This document shows positions 33,700 through 46,700 of a DNA stretch of 64,000 bases, piece by piece. Location of the stretch: positions 434,001-498,000 of the forward strand of contig JADPYG010000091.1 of assembly GCA_017654735.1 (NCBI GenBank), given 5' to 3'. The notes below the pieces were generated by a model that made no database searches, was not told the origin of the DNA, and saw only the letters and a list, made by a program, of their open reading frames with translations. A program made the translations under genes and the position numbers. The stretch comes from Vishniacozyma victoriae (taxonomy: Eukaryota > Basidiomycota > Tremellomycetes > Tremellales > Bulleribasidiaceae). How positions within the stretch are numbered: the first letter of the stretch is position 1; each line of letters starts with the position of its first letter.

Positions 33700-36600
33700 A
33701 TGTCTCGCGAACTCGTCTCGTCGTCATCATACCAACTTGCCAACTCCACGCCATCATCTAGCATGAAATCTAGCCAGTTACGCATATCGGTCAAGTCCAA
33801 GAGAGCACCACTGGGCGAAAGGGTCGACAACCACGATCACACCACTCCCCGTCAACACCTCGTCAAGTCTGTCAAATCAGTCATTAGACCTCGAATCATC
33901 TCTACAAAGTCGACCGCTAGTCCATCAAAGTCATCTACATACCGCCCATCACCTCGAGCGGCAGTACAAGCTTCCCCTTCATCCTCAATCGTTTCATCTC
34001 CAGCGGGAGCAAATGTCTCGAGACCGGGACATACACCTCATCCTCGCCGCTCATCTGTCGGTCTTGCATTCCTTGGACATGATGTTTCAATGTTGATGGA
34101 TACTACTCGACTGGACTTTGTGAGCGATACGGATGAAAGTGAGGGAGATGAGCCATTGGACAATCTGCTCGCAAGAAGGGGAGTGATGGGACCAGGGAGA
34201 TTGATGACGCCAGCCAACAGTCAGGAATCTCGGGTAAGCTCATTGTCCCTCTTGCAGTCTCAGCTGACATTTAGCCCAACTCACAACAACACACTCTCAA
34301 GGAGCCGTCTCCACGTCGTCTGGCTATACGATTACCTACACCTCCAGCCTCCCAATCAGGTACCGATGTCGAAGAAACAATCTCTCGAACGCTTGTCCGA
34401 CCTCGACCAGCACCTACACCTCCACGTCGATCTGCAGGCCCTTCTATCCTGCTCAATGGAATGGCATCTCCAACGCAAGATATCTCGCCTAATCCCCGAA
34501 GGAAAAAGTCTCCTCGAGTCGATGAAGCTGGACCTTCGCAACTTCGCTCCCCATTCGAGATTGCCACCAGCACTACTTCGCCCCGTCATCCAAGGGATAG
34601 AGTCGAGATTGTCATTGGTCAGCCATCGCGTAAATCAGTCTCGCCCTCGGCCACGCCCAAAGCAAGCAAACCGAGAAAGAGCAGGGTATCCACCAAAACC
34701 CCGGCTTCTCATCCATTATCCCAATCAACTTCTTTCCAACCCTCTCGAGCGAAAAGGGCACCAGCAACAGCCCCTCAACCGAACAGGCGAAAATCAACAC
34801 CTGCCGCTCGTAAACCCTCTCCTCCTAGGACAACAGCCAAACCTAAATTCGCAAAGACACCAAAACGGCTCTCAATCCCAGGCCGAGGTCGTGCTCGGAA
34901 ATCAGTCACTCCAGCTGAATTGAAAGCCATGATTGGTCTACTCCCAAAGCCGGTCGAGCAGGGTAGTCCCTCCGACGATCCTCTTCTCCTAGTCAGTGAC
35001 GATGAGGACACTCGCAAGACTCCCGCAATCAGACCTTCATCCCATTCTGGGAGGAATACGGGGTCAAGATCGGCTGCTAGGATTATCGATTTCGATGCTG
35101 CCATTCAAGGTCGCTCGAGCGTAGGGGAGGTCGTGAGGGATTATGAGGTACCTATTCATGGCTCGGAACCGGATTATGATGTCGCTCGGGATTACGGATT
35201 CGATTCAGGTGATTCAGATGATGAGGACATGGGGAATGATACATTTGTGAATGTCGCTGGGGCTCGAGCAAAGATGCCAATTTCGGTAGATCTGGCGGAT
35301 CGACAGGACGAGGCAACACAGGAGGAGGAGGATGAAAGGCTCGCCAGCTCAAGATCCGACTCGCCTTTCCTAACTCAAGAAGCGGAAGTGCGATACTCCT
35401 CACCTGCTCCATCAGTCCGAGCCGCCAGCCCAGCGAAAGAGGATTCTCGACTCGTCTCTTCGCCCGTCATCGCCTCTGTCGCCTCGCCTGTTCCATCAGT
35501 CGCCGCTAGTCTACCCTCGCCTTTCCTCTCACGTTCTACGAATTCGCCTCGATTGAATAGGTCAACCACTGCTACGCCTGTCGTTCATTCTCATGGCCTA
35601 CCTTCGCCTGCTCCTTCCTCGCCACTTCGGATGATGGAGATGGAGCAAGATGTAGCACTCTCGCCTCGTTATGCCCGGTCCCAGACAGGTACCCCTCGAG
35701 CGACCACCGTGGTTGTCAACCAGGAGCTCAACGATGGTACCGCACCAGCCTCTCCCGCTTACAGCGAGAAGTTCTCCACTGGTCTGCCCTCGGCTCCCTC
35801 GTCTCCACTATCTACCAGATCACGAGGTAACTCCGCCACGCCCCGATTCACCGAACAATTATCAACGCACTCGCAGGGTATGGATGAAGAGGAAATGCAG
35901 GATTCATGGAATGCCAGTCCACTCATATTACTTGGAACACCATCCGCCCTTGGTCTGTTCATGCCTGAAGAAGCCGATGGGATGTCTACGCCATACTCGC
36001 ACGTTGGGGCGGAACCTGATACTCCTGCCCCCGGCTTTTGTTCGCCCACTCGGTCAATCTCACATGTTGAATCACCAGCTCCAGTGGTGGAGGCTTCGGC
36101 ATCGCCAACTCTCTTTGCTTCTCGGGTCGCATCACCAGCCCGGTCTATCGCTGCTAAAGTCGCATCACCTGCTCGTTCTCTTGGATCGCCTGCTCGCTCC
36201 CTCGCTTCTCAAGTGGGGTCACCTATCCGACCAGTCGCTGTCCAGGCTGCATCGCCTGCTCGTTCGACTACTTCACAGGCAGCTGAGCTTCCTGTGAGTT
36301 ATGCTCGATCACCGAGACGATCTCCGGTCTGTCTGCCTCAAGATATGACTCTACCAGACGAAACGCCAATCATCTACGCCAACTCGCCTAGGAAATCGCC
36401 AGTCAGTCTACCTGCCGAGGCAGTCAATGAAGGCACGGTCGAGGAGCAGCCATTACCAGTCGTCTACACCCATTCACCTAAGCGGTCGCCACTCGCCTAC
36501 TCCCAATCACCTCGACGGTCCCCAGTCTGCTTACCTGCCGACCTGGAGAATGATGCCGAAGATGAAGCTGGGGATAAAGAAAACATGGCGCCTGTTCAAT

Positions 36601-39163
36601 CGACTACTCCAACCTTCTCTCCTCCGACGCTAACAGCGACTCCTCCTATGTACGCATTCACTTTCTCCCCCCGAATCGCATCCCCGCTTCGAATCGCCCA
36701 TAATCAAGCATCCACTCTGCAACGAGACAGCATCGCTCGAACGTCTCAATCGCCTATACCAGCTGTTGAATCATTCCACGAGAGATTCGCCGAGGTTGAT
36801 GAATGTCCCAGTGCGGATGTTACTCTAGAGGGGAATAGTGCGGATTGGAGTTTGAGTGATGAGGGTTTACCAGAGATGTATCGTGAGGAACATGGGCTTG
36901 GTTTGGACCTCCAAGGGGAAGATCAAGAGAACGACGATAACCTGTCTGGATCCTTATCAACTGCTGAAGATAGCGTGGGCCAAGAGGAGGAGGATGATTT
37001 GGTCGATTCTTCTATCGAGCAGGAATATGATCTGGAGCTCGGAGCCGATCCCATTACCCAGCTAGGGGACGTCGCAGTCTCGAAGCCAGAGGAGGAAGAC
37101 GAAGAGGAGGAAGCGGAGGGATCTGAAGAAGAGGAGGAGGGACAGGAACCAGATATAATCGCGCCAATTTCGACTCTCTCGGACGAACAACCTCCAGCAG
37201 AAGGGGAGAGTACCGATTCTGAAGAAGCGCCATCCAGCGACGACGAGCCAGAGGACGAGACCGCCCAGGAGGAATTGGAGGAGGATCTACCTGCTACACC
37301 TGCTCCTGTCAAGATCGTTCTCAAGCTCATCAATCGGGGAATCGTCAAGATCGAACCGCCTGCCTCCCCAGTCAGGGCGGACCAAGTAGACGCCTCTGAA
37401 GCTCGATCTACCACGCCCGCTTACGATCCGCCTCAGCCTATCGTTGCTGTTCCTGTGACTCGATCACCTGCGCCTGCGGTTTCGACATTGTATCCCGCCC
37501 TACCTGCTACACCTATCACTACGCCTCTCCCGCCTCTTGTATCCACCACTCCCCTCGGAACTCCTCCAGCTAGGCCACGATCGCCTGCCCCGCAGCAAAG
37601 TCTACCCCATTCCTACGACCAGAGCACTCTACAAGCTGGTCCCTCTACTCGACCACGATCCCGACTTTCTCGTCAGATTCCCGATAGTCCCGAACAAGAG
37701 GAAAGTGATTCCATCAGAGTCCGGACTCCTCGTAGTCTCGGTCTTGAGCTCGACAATGCCGAGGCCGACAACAGTATGCGATCTGTTGTCGAGGTTTCAT
37801 CCCTTGATCCCAAAGCTGCGGCTCGAGCTGCTGCTATCTTGAAACTTGTAAGCTCATCCGTACCACCTGTGGCGAGGCTGACGGGCAGAACCACGCATAC
37901 ATCGAACATGGTGATATTTCGAAACTTGGCGAATCGACTGCTGCCCGACATCAATCAATGCATTCGGCTCGACTCGACAAGCTCGATGCCTCTCGTCGTG
38001 AAGACAAGACTGAGCTTCTCTACGAAGCCGAGCTGGAGATCGTCTCGACTCGCCGAAGTCGATCTAGGTCCTTGTCTCGGTTCAGAGGAATCAGCGAGGC
38101 ACCTACTGAATTACCATTGCCAGGCGCATGGAACGGTACACCCAAGCGGAAACGATCTGCCCATCTGCAGATCGAAGCTCCTAAACCAAGCGCGACGTGG
38201 GGTGTATCTCAATGGAAGAAACTTGAAAAGGTCTTTAGGGCAGAGAGGGAGATTTGGGTAACGGAACGTAATGTGAAAGCGATGCCTGGCGGATTTATTG
38301 GATGGGCGAGGATGTCCACTTTTGGACCACCTGCTGCGACTGCTGTCCCTTGGGATCCGACTGGGGTGGTCGATAGGTTCCTGGAGGAACAGGCAATCTC
38401 GGAGAAGGAGCAAGTGGGAGATTGGTCAAGGTACGTCCATCTTGCGCAATTATGAAGGGAGCTGATCTATAGGGATATGCTGTATACCCGAGTGGAAGCT
38501 CTCGAGAGGCATGCGGAACATCGAAAGATTAAAGAAACGTCTCAAGAAGAGAGATCACCCAAGAAACCAAAGACTGCGCCTGCTCCGCCATCTACCGTTC
38601 GAAAGTTGTTTGGATGGGCCATGCCTTCCGCTACCAAGTCTACTGTTCCCATCTCTACCTCGGAAAGTGTACAGAAGATGGAGAAGGGTAAAGGGAAAGC
38701 GAAAGAGGGAGGGCAGACATTCATGGACCGACTTGAAGCTCTCCAGAATCAACCCATGACTCAGGTGTCGATTCCTCGACCTACCCCCATCGCCAGCTCG
38801 ACTCCTGATACAGTTCCACCTCATCCGTCTTCTCCTGCTTGGAAGAATGCTTCCCGCCCCAACGCCCACGCTAGCGGTAGAACTATCACCCGCCCAACGC
38901 CCCGAACTCTATCTGCCATCCTAGCTGAATCGTCCTCTTCAACCACCTCCAACCGAGGTCAACTTCATTCATCCCTCTCTCAACGATCTGCTGCACTCGA
39001 TGCTCTATTTAGTGGATCTACCTCTACATCCACTAAGCCGGTCGTACAGATCAAAAGAAGTTCGAGCGTTAAAGATATAGTCAGGGGATTTGAGGATTCG
39101 GGGGCTTTGGCTAAAAGTACGGGTGAGGAAGGCTTGAGAAGGGTTCAGAGTAGACCGCTTTAG
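33700..39163 (+). CDS. Large SP/TP-rich protein with KEN box, unrecognised
   Basis: Not recognised. Exons 33700-34233, 34275-37847, 37889-38430 and 38473-39163 give about 1,780 residues. Almost all is predicted disordered. Dozens of Ser-Pro/Thr-Pro sites are present, many of full CDK type (SPRKSP, SPKRSP, SPRRSP), arranged as diverged repeats of the form YxxSPRRSPVCLP around 36300-36540. A KEN degron sits in DKENMAP just after the repeats, and an acidic block follows (EEEDEEEEAEGSEEEEEGQ). A folded part is likely at NHAYIEHGDISKLGESTAAR through WGVSQWKKLEKVFRAEREIW and FIGWARMSTFGPP. The combination suggests a cell-cycle-regulated nuclear or spindle protein degraded by APC/C; that is inference. 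Confidence 0.85.
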
Positions 39164-39520
39164 AATTGCTGATAACGAATTATAACGAATTCTCTCAAAT
39201 GATTAATGTAGAGTAATAATAATAATGCATTTGTGCTTGTCATCACTCGTTGTGATTCTACTCCTCGTCAATACGATTAACGAGCTATTCATCTCCTAGC
39301 TCGCGTTTTGACCACCTACGTCTGGCTCTCCGAGACCACTTGAATTCGAGGCCGATTGTGCGTTGAGCAGCAGTGCGGTCAAGAGCGGTAGATACGTGTC
39401 GAGTGTGTTTTTTCATTGCGGATCATGAGTGACGATGTAAGTCGCCTCACAGGAACAGCTGCAGATACACAGTGTCGATCCTAGACCTTAGCAGAATAAT
39501 CGGAAAAGAGAAGGAGCCGC
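39164..39520. other. Intergenic, convergent 3' ends
   Basis: 357 bp between two convergent stops. An ATA/ATT-rich stretch (taataataataat) lies near 39215. Nothing else recognised. Confidence 0.5.
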
Positions 39521-40069
39521 TCACCACCGATCAAACTTCCTCCCTACCTTCTTTAGATGCCCACCCATTTCAAATCCGCGCTTCTCGTACCACTCTTTCA
39601 AAGCCCAGCCTCCCTTACGCCCAGTCTCATCCAGGGACATGCACGAGATGATATTCGTAGCCTTCCCCTCTTCCGTAGCCCATCTACCAGAGATCCAATC
39701 CTCTCCATACTTGTCCGGATGACCGACCACATCGGTAATCTTGGCAAGTAAAGCTGAGCCGGCCCCCCGACTGGTCGATTCGGGGTTACAGAATAAACTG
39801 AGCTCTACCGAATGCTTGTATCCACCTTTTGCATTTCGGAATGGCGAGACGTAGGTGAATCCTATGACTTGATTGTTGTCGACAGCGACAAGGTATGGGA
39901 GACCTTCTTTGGTGATTGTTTCGAATTTTGTCGTTGCGGCTTCGTCGGATAAAGGCTCGAGGAGAAAGGTGATGACGGTGTTGAGGACGTAGTGGGCGTG
40001 GATCGCATTGATTGCGGGAACGTCCGAGGTCGTAGCGGGCCGGATAGTGAGAGATTGAGAGGTCGACAT
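39521..40069 (-). CDS. GNAT N-acetyltransferase, phosphinothricin-acetyltransferase-like
   Basis: Acetyl-CoA dependent N-acetyltransferase; substrate unknown. A single uninterrupted ORF of 182 residues, full length for the family, from MSTSQSLTIRPATTSDVPAI. GNAT motifs: IRPATTSDVPAINAIHAHYV (motif C), YLVAVDNNQVIGFTYVSPF (beta-strand 4), KHSVELSLFCNPESTSRGAG with RGAGSALL as the pyrophosphate-binding (Q/R)xxGxG/A site, and LKEWYEKRGFEMGGHLKKVG at the end. The HAHYV...YVSPF...SVELSLF pattern is that of the PAT/bar-like subfamily common in bacteria. It is one of only two protein genes here without introns in a very intron-rich setting (the other possible case is not certain). Two TGATAA sites (40138, 40178) lie within 110 bp of its start. 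Confidence 0.9.
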   Translation of the reverse strand: MSTSQSLTIRPATTSDVPAINAIHAHYVLNTVITFLLEPLSDEAATTKFETITKEGLPYLVAVDNNQVIGFTYVSPFRNAKGGYKHSVELSLFCNPESTSRGAGSALLAKITDVVGHPDKYGEDWISGRWATEEGKATNIISCMSLDETGRKGGWALKEWYEKRGFEMGGHLKKVGRKFDRW

Positions 40070-40749
40070 GTTGGTGAGTCCAGACTAAAAGCTAGTACTG
40101 GTCGGAATGTGGTGTAATCTGGGGAATTTTGAGCTACTGATAAGGCTCTGTCGGGATTTCAGCCTGTTCTTCGAGCCTGATAATCCACCTAGATGAGTGT
40201 AATACCCCTTGGCGTGGCCTGATACGGCTATCCACACAAGTCTATCGAAGTATTCCTCTACGAGTCGAGTACAGAACACCAAGTCTGTGCGAGTCGACGC
40301 TGAAATTTCGGGCCGGGGTCTACTCCGCCATCTCCGAGATGTGCCTGACAAGACCATGTTTACGGCAGATCATCTAAAAGGGGTAATAAACTATATTCGG
40401 GGAAAGCCGGGCGAATAGAATTACACCAACTACCCTCGATTGACCCTTGATTCAGGGTCCAGTCATAGCTGTTTGGCCAATTACCAGGCTTCGTTTTCAA
40501 AAGTCGGCCAGATGTAATAGCCTAGTCCTCTGTCCTATTCGATCCTTCCCACCATCTATCACATATTTCTATACGTACTCAGAAGGCATAGACCAAGAGC
40601 AACCAGACAGCACTCATACACTCGTTCATATCGCAGCTCCATAGCTGCTAGAAGCCTGAAACACTCTTTCGTACGTGAGAACACCGCGTCCACTTCCCAA
40701 GCTGATCCAGTAGCTTCTTAACCCCCATTACCTCTTCCTGCGCCGCAGC
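40070..40749. promoter_or_regulatory. Divergent promoter N-acetyltransferase / GLT1, with 5'UTR intron
   Basis: Two HGATAR-type words (TGATAAG at 40138, TGATAAT at 40178) could bind nitrogen-responsive GATA factors, but they lie nearer the acetyltransferase than GLT1. A typical 40-nt intron, gtacgtgag...gctgatccag, is predicted at 40671-40710 in the GLT1 leader. In the ~240 bp before 40750 the only upstream ATG is one followed at once by a stop (40512). Confidence 0.5.
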
Positions 40750-43700
40750 ATGTGTGGTGTAGGGTTCATCTGTCACATCAAAGGACATGGCAGCCACAAG
40801 ATCGTGAGCGATGCGCGAAACATCCTCTGCAACATGACCCATCGGGGTGCCAGTACGTGTTTTGAACCAGGATCGCCGCTGTACTGACTAGTAGCCGGAG
40901 CCGATGCCCGAGATGGTGATGGTGCTGGTGTCATGACTGGTATCCCCCATGAATTCTTTGTTCGAGAGACCCCCCACTCGTTCGACAATGTCATTCCCGA
41001 CGAAGGTCACTATGCCGTCGGAAACGTTTTCCTGTCGACGACCGATTTCGCCGCTCAGCAAGCCACATTCGAGGAAATTGCCAAGGGACTAGGATTAAGG
41101 ACATTGGGATGGAGAGATGTACCTTCCGACAACTCGATCTTGGGTCCTGCTTCCCGATCCAAGGAACCTAGAATCAGGCAGCCTTTCGTTGTGCTCGAAT
41201 CACACTATGGATCTGGAAAAGAGAGCCAGGATGGCGATTTCGATGCCAAGTACTTTGAACGACAATTGTACGTTCTCCGAAAATCGGCCACACACAAGAT
41301 CAGTCTCGCCAAGAGCTTCTACATTTGCTCCCTTACCCCTTCCAACATCATTTACAAGGGTCAGCTCTCGCCTGTCCAAGTCTACAACTATTTCCACGAT
41401 CTCAACCACGCTCTGTACTCGTCCCATTTCGCCCTTGTCCACTCTCGATTCTCTACCAACACTTTCCCATCCTGGGACCGAGCTCAGCCTATGCGATGGG
41501 CCGCTCATAATGGAGAAATCAATACTGTTCGAGGAAACAAGAACTGGATGAAGACGAGGGAAGGACACCTCAAGTCGGCGCTCTTTGGCGACGAGCTCGA
41601 TCTCCTCTACCCTATTGTTGAAGAAGGTGGATCCGATTCTGCCGCTTTCGACAATGTCCTCGAGCTCCTCACCGTGAACGGTGTCCTCACCCTACCCGAG
41701 GCAGTCATGCTCATGGTCCCCGAGGCTTGGCAAAACAACGACTTGATGGAGCCAGAGAAAAAGGCATTCTACAACTGGGCCGCTTCGCTCATGGAGCCAT
41801 GGGACGGTCCTGCTCTCTTCACCTTTTCTGATGGTCGATACTGTGGAGCCAACTTGGACCGAAACGGTCTTCGACCTTGTCGATACGTCGTCACCAACGA
41901 CGACATCATGGTCTGTGCCTCTGAAGTCGGTACCATCTCTATCGAGCCCGAGAGGATTATTCAAAAGGGTCGATTGAAGCCTGGACGAATGTTGCTCGTG
42001 GATACCAAGGAAGGACGAATCGTCGACGACAAGGAACTCAAGATGAACACTGCCAGGCGACAGCCGTTTGCCGCTTGGGTCGAGAACCAGGTGATTCGAC
42101 TTCCCGAGGTTGTTCGACGAGTAGCTCGACACCAGGATATCGGCGTTGTACTCGACGATGTCCCCCTCAGTACCGATCCCAAGCTACTCGCTTTCGGATT
42201 CACTATCGAACAGCTCAACATGCTCATGTTGCCCATGTTGCAAGATGGTCACGAAGCACTTGGGTCCATGGGTAACGATGCTGCTCTTGCTTGCATGTCG
42301 TCTGCTCCACGAAACGTGTTTGATTACTTCCGACAGCTTTTCGCTCAAGTCACCAACCCCCCTATCGATCCTATTCGAGAATCCATCGTCATGTCGCTCG
42401 AGACCATGGTCGGGCGAGAGGGTAATTTGCTTGAAATGAAGCCTGATCAGCTACACCGACTCCACCTCAAGTCGCCCATCCTTACGATCCAAGAGATGAA
42501 TGCCGTCAAGCATTTCAAGCAGTCTCATCCCGATTGGCCATCCATCACTATCGACATGACTTTCCCCAAAGCCGAGGGTCTGCCAGGATACCGAAACGCC
42601 CTCAATCGAGTTCGACAGGAATGTGTCAATGCCGTCAATGCCGGTATCAAGGTCCTTGTGTTGTCGGATCGAACGATCGGTCCTGAACGATTGGCTCTTT
42701 CGGCCGCTTTGGCTACAGGTGGTGTACACCACTATCTCATTTCGCAAAAGAAGCGATCGGATGTCGCGCTCATGATCGAGACTGGAGAGGCTCGAGAGGT
42801 TCATCACGCTTGTGTTCTCGTTGGATACGGTGCCGATGCCGTCTGCCCTTGGCTCATTATGGAGATGATCTACAAGGTTGTCCGGGAGGGAATGTACGTA
42901 CTGTCGTGGTGATTGTGCTAATAACCAGGAGCAAGGACGGACAGTCTGCCGAGAAGCTTATTGCCAACTATGCCAAGGCGATGGACGAGGGTATGCTCAA
43001 GGTCCTGTCCAAGATGGGAGTCTCTACGCTCGCCTCGTACAAGGGTGCCCAGCTATTCGAGATTCTCGGTCTTCACGAAGAAGTCGTCTCCGAATGCTTT
43101 GTCGGTACCGCTTCCCGAGTCCAGGGAGCTACTTTCGAACTCCTCGCCATGGACGCTTTCGAGTACCACGAGCGAGCATGGCCCAGTCGAGATACGATCG
43201 AGATTCCCGGTCTACCCGAGAGTGGTGAATACCATTACCGACAAGGATCTGAAATGAGAATCAACGACCCTATTTCTGTTGCTCAGCTCCAGGACGCTGT
43301 TCGACAAAAGAACCAGTCGGCTTACGATGCCTACTCGAAAAACTCGAGAGAGGCCATCAAGCGAGGTACCCTCCGTGGTCTGCTGGAATTCGATTTCGCC
43401 AGTGCTACCCCTGTACCTATTGAACAGGTCGAGCCATGGAACGAGATTGTCCGACGATGTGTCACCGGTGCCATGTCGTACGGATCCATTTCCATGGAAG
43501 CTCATACCGCACTCGCCATCGCCATGAATCGATTGGGTGGTAAATCCAATACTGGAGAAGGAGGAGAAGATGCCGAGCGATCCATCCCCATCCCCGGTCC
43601 AGGTGCCGATGCCGATGGACCATTCACGCATGCGATGGAGCTCAAACCCGTTTGGGATTCGCGACGATCAGCCATCAAGCAAATCGCTTCAGGTCGATTC

Positions 43701-46700
43701 GGTGTCACGTCCAACTATCTCGCCGATGCCGACGAGCTGCAAATCAAGATGGCTCAGGGTGCCAAGCCAGGAGAAGGAGGAGAATTGCCAGGACATAAAG
43801 TCTCGGCATCCATTGGTCGAACGCGACACTCTACTCCTGGTGTCACGCTTGTCTCGCCACCTCCTCACCACGACATCTACTCGATTGAAGATTTGAAGCA
43901 ATTGATTTACGATCTCAAAGCCGCCAACCCCCGATCCCGAGTTTCCGTCAAGCTCGTCTCGGAAGTTGGGGTTGGAATTGTCGCTTCCGGTGTCGCCAAG
44001 GCCAAAGCCGATCATATCGTTATTGCTGGACACGATGGTGGAACAGGTGCTGCCAAGTGGACTTCGATCAAGTATGCTGGTCTACCTTGGGAACTTGGAC
44101 TTGCCGAGACCCATCAGACTCTAGTCCTCAACAACCTTCGAGGCCGAGTCACTGTTCAGACCGATGGTCAGATCAGGACCGGTCGAGATATCGCGATTGC
44201 TACGCTGCTCGGTGCCGAAGAGTGGGGGTTCGCCACCACCCCTCTGATCGCCATGGGTTGTATCATGATGAAGGCCTGTCACAAGTAGGTCTATTATGCC
44301 AGAGGAGAGCTGATAATAGAAACACATGCCCCGTCGGTATCGCTACGCAGGATCCTGCGCTCCGAGCCAAGTTTGCCGGTCAGCCCGAACAAGTCATCAA
44401 CTTCTTCTACTACATTATCGAAGAACTCCGATCCATCATGGCCAAACTCGGTTTCCGAACCATTAACGAAATGATTGGTCGAGCCGACAAGCTATGTGTC
44501 GACGAAACCCTTCGAACGCCCAAGACTGCCTTGCTCGACTTGTCTGCCATTCTCAAGCCCGCTCACTTGATGCGATCCGATGTCGCTACCTACCGAGTCC
44601 AGCCTCAGGACCACAAGCACTATGTCCGACTCGACAACAAGTTTATCGACGAGGCTGAACCTGCACTCAACAAGGGTCTACCTGTTGAAATCGACTGCGA
44701 TGTCGTCAATACCGATCGAGCCTTGGGTACCACTCTGTCCTACAAGGTCAGTAAAAAGTACGGAGAAGCTGGTCTACCTCGAGACACGATCCATATCAAC
44801 ATGAAGGGATCGGCAGGTCAATCACTCGGTGCTTTCCTCGCTCCTGGTATCACGATCGAACTCGAGGGTGATGCCAACGATTACGTCGGCAAGGGTCTGT
44901 CGGGAGGTCGATTGATCGTCTACCCACCCAAGCAATCTACCTTCAAGGCCGAGGAAAACATTATTATCGGAAACGTCTGCTTCTTTGGTGCCACTTCCGG
45001 ATACGCCTTTGTACGAGGTATCGCCGCTGAACGATTCGCTGTTCGAAACTCGGGAGCCAACTGTGTGGTTGAAGGAACAGGTGATCACGGATGTGAATAC
45101 ATGACCGGAGGTCGAGTCGTCGTCCTCGGTCTTACCGGTCGAAACTTCGCAGCGGGCATGTCGGGTGGTATCGCCTATGTCCTTGACATGGCACATAGCT
45201 TCGGTCCAAAAGTCAACAAGGGGACGGTCGAGCTCGGTCCCGTTAGCGATCCTCAAGAGATTGCAGAGCTACGATCCTTGATTGAAGATCATCGACACTT
45301 TACAGGATCCGAGATTGCCGATCGAGTCCTCAAGAACTTTAACCGAGTCTTGCCCATGTTTGTCCGAGTCATGCCATTGGACTACAAGAGGGTCTTGGAC
45401 GAAGAGGCTGCTCGCGTCGCAGAGGAAAAGAAGAGGATGTCGGTCATTGATCTTATTCCTTCCCAGACTGCCTCCCAGGTCGACTTGGTCACGACCGGCT
45501 TCGATTCTGCTCTTCCACGAGACGCCAATGCCCTCAACATCCCTACTTCTCGACTGGTCACTCCCAACTTGTCGCCCAAAGTCAAGCCTTCCGAGCCCCA
45601 GATTGTCGACGTCGAGGATTCGATGGTCGACGAAAACACGAGCAAGGAGAGAATGGCCAAGATTGACAAGACGCGAGGATTCATGAAGTACAAGCGACTC
45701 AACGAATCGTATCGACCTACCCGAAAGAGGGTCAAGGATTGGAAAGAGATTTCCACCCGACTCTCTCCCAACGAGCTCAAGGTCCAGTCGGCTCGATGTA
45801 TGGATTGTGGTATCCCCTTCTGTCAATCCGATACGGGCTGTCCTATCGCCAACGTTATCCCCAAGTGGAACACGCTCGTGTTTGAAGACAGGTGGCAAGA
45901 TGCCTTGAACCGATTGCTCAAGACCAATAATTTCCCCGAGTTTACCGGTCGAGTCTGCCCTGCTCCTTGCGAGAGTGCATGTGTTTTGGGTATCAACGAA
46001 GCACCTGTCGGCATCAAGTCGATCGAGTGCGCCATTATCGATAAAGGATTCGAAGAAGGGTGGATGGTTCCTCGACCCCCAACCCACCGAACCGGTAAAA
46101 AAGTCGCCATTATCGGATCTGGACCTGCCGGTCTTGCCGCTGCCGATCAGCTCAACCGAGCCGGTCACCTCGTTACCGTTTACGAACGACACGATCGAAT
46201 TGGTGGTCTCTTGATGTATGGTATCCCCAACATGAAGCTCGACAAGGCTATTGTTCAGCGACGAGTCGACCTCATGGCTGCAGAAGGTATCACCTTTATC
46301 AACAATGCCCATGTCGGTGTCAATGTCGATGCCGAGGAAATCAAGACTACCCACGACGCCGTGATTGTCGCTACCGGAGCTACATGGCCACGAGACTTGA
46401 AGCTACCCAACCGAGAGACGGATGGCATTCACTTTGCCATGGATTTCCTCATGCCAAACACCAAGTCTCTTGTCGATTCCAACCTCGAGGACGGCAATTA
46501 CCTCAGTGCCAAGGGCAAGGACGTTATTGTGATTGGAGGTGGAGATACCGGAAACGACTGTATCGGTACATCTGTCCGACACGGCGCCAAGTCGGTCGTC
46601 AACTTTGAACTGCTTCCGGAACCCCCCGCGAGCCGAGCTGCCGGTAACCCATGGCCTCAATTCGCACGAGTCAAGAAAACCGATTACGGACATTCAGAGG

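Noticed and set aside
45269..46354. 361-codon minus-strand ORF
   Set aside because: Antisense to a highly conserved part of GLT1; arises from codon bias on the coding strand.
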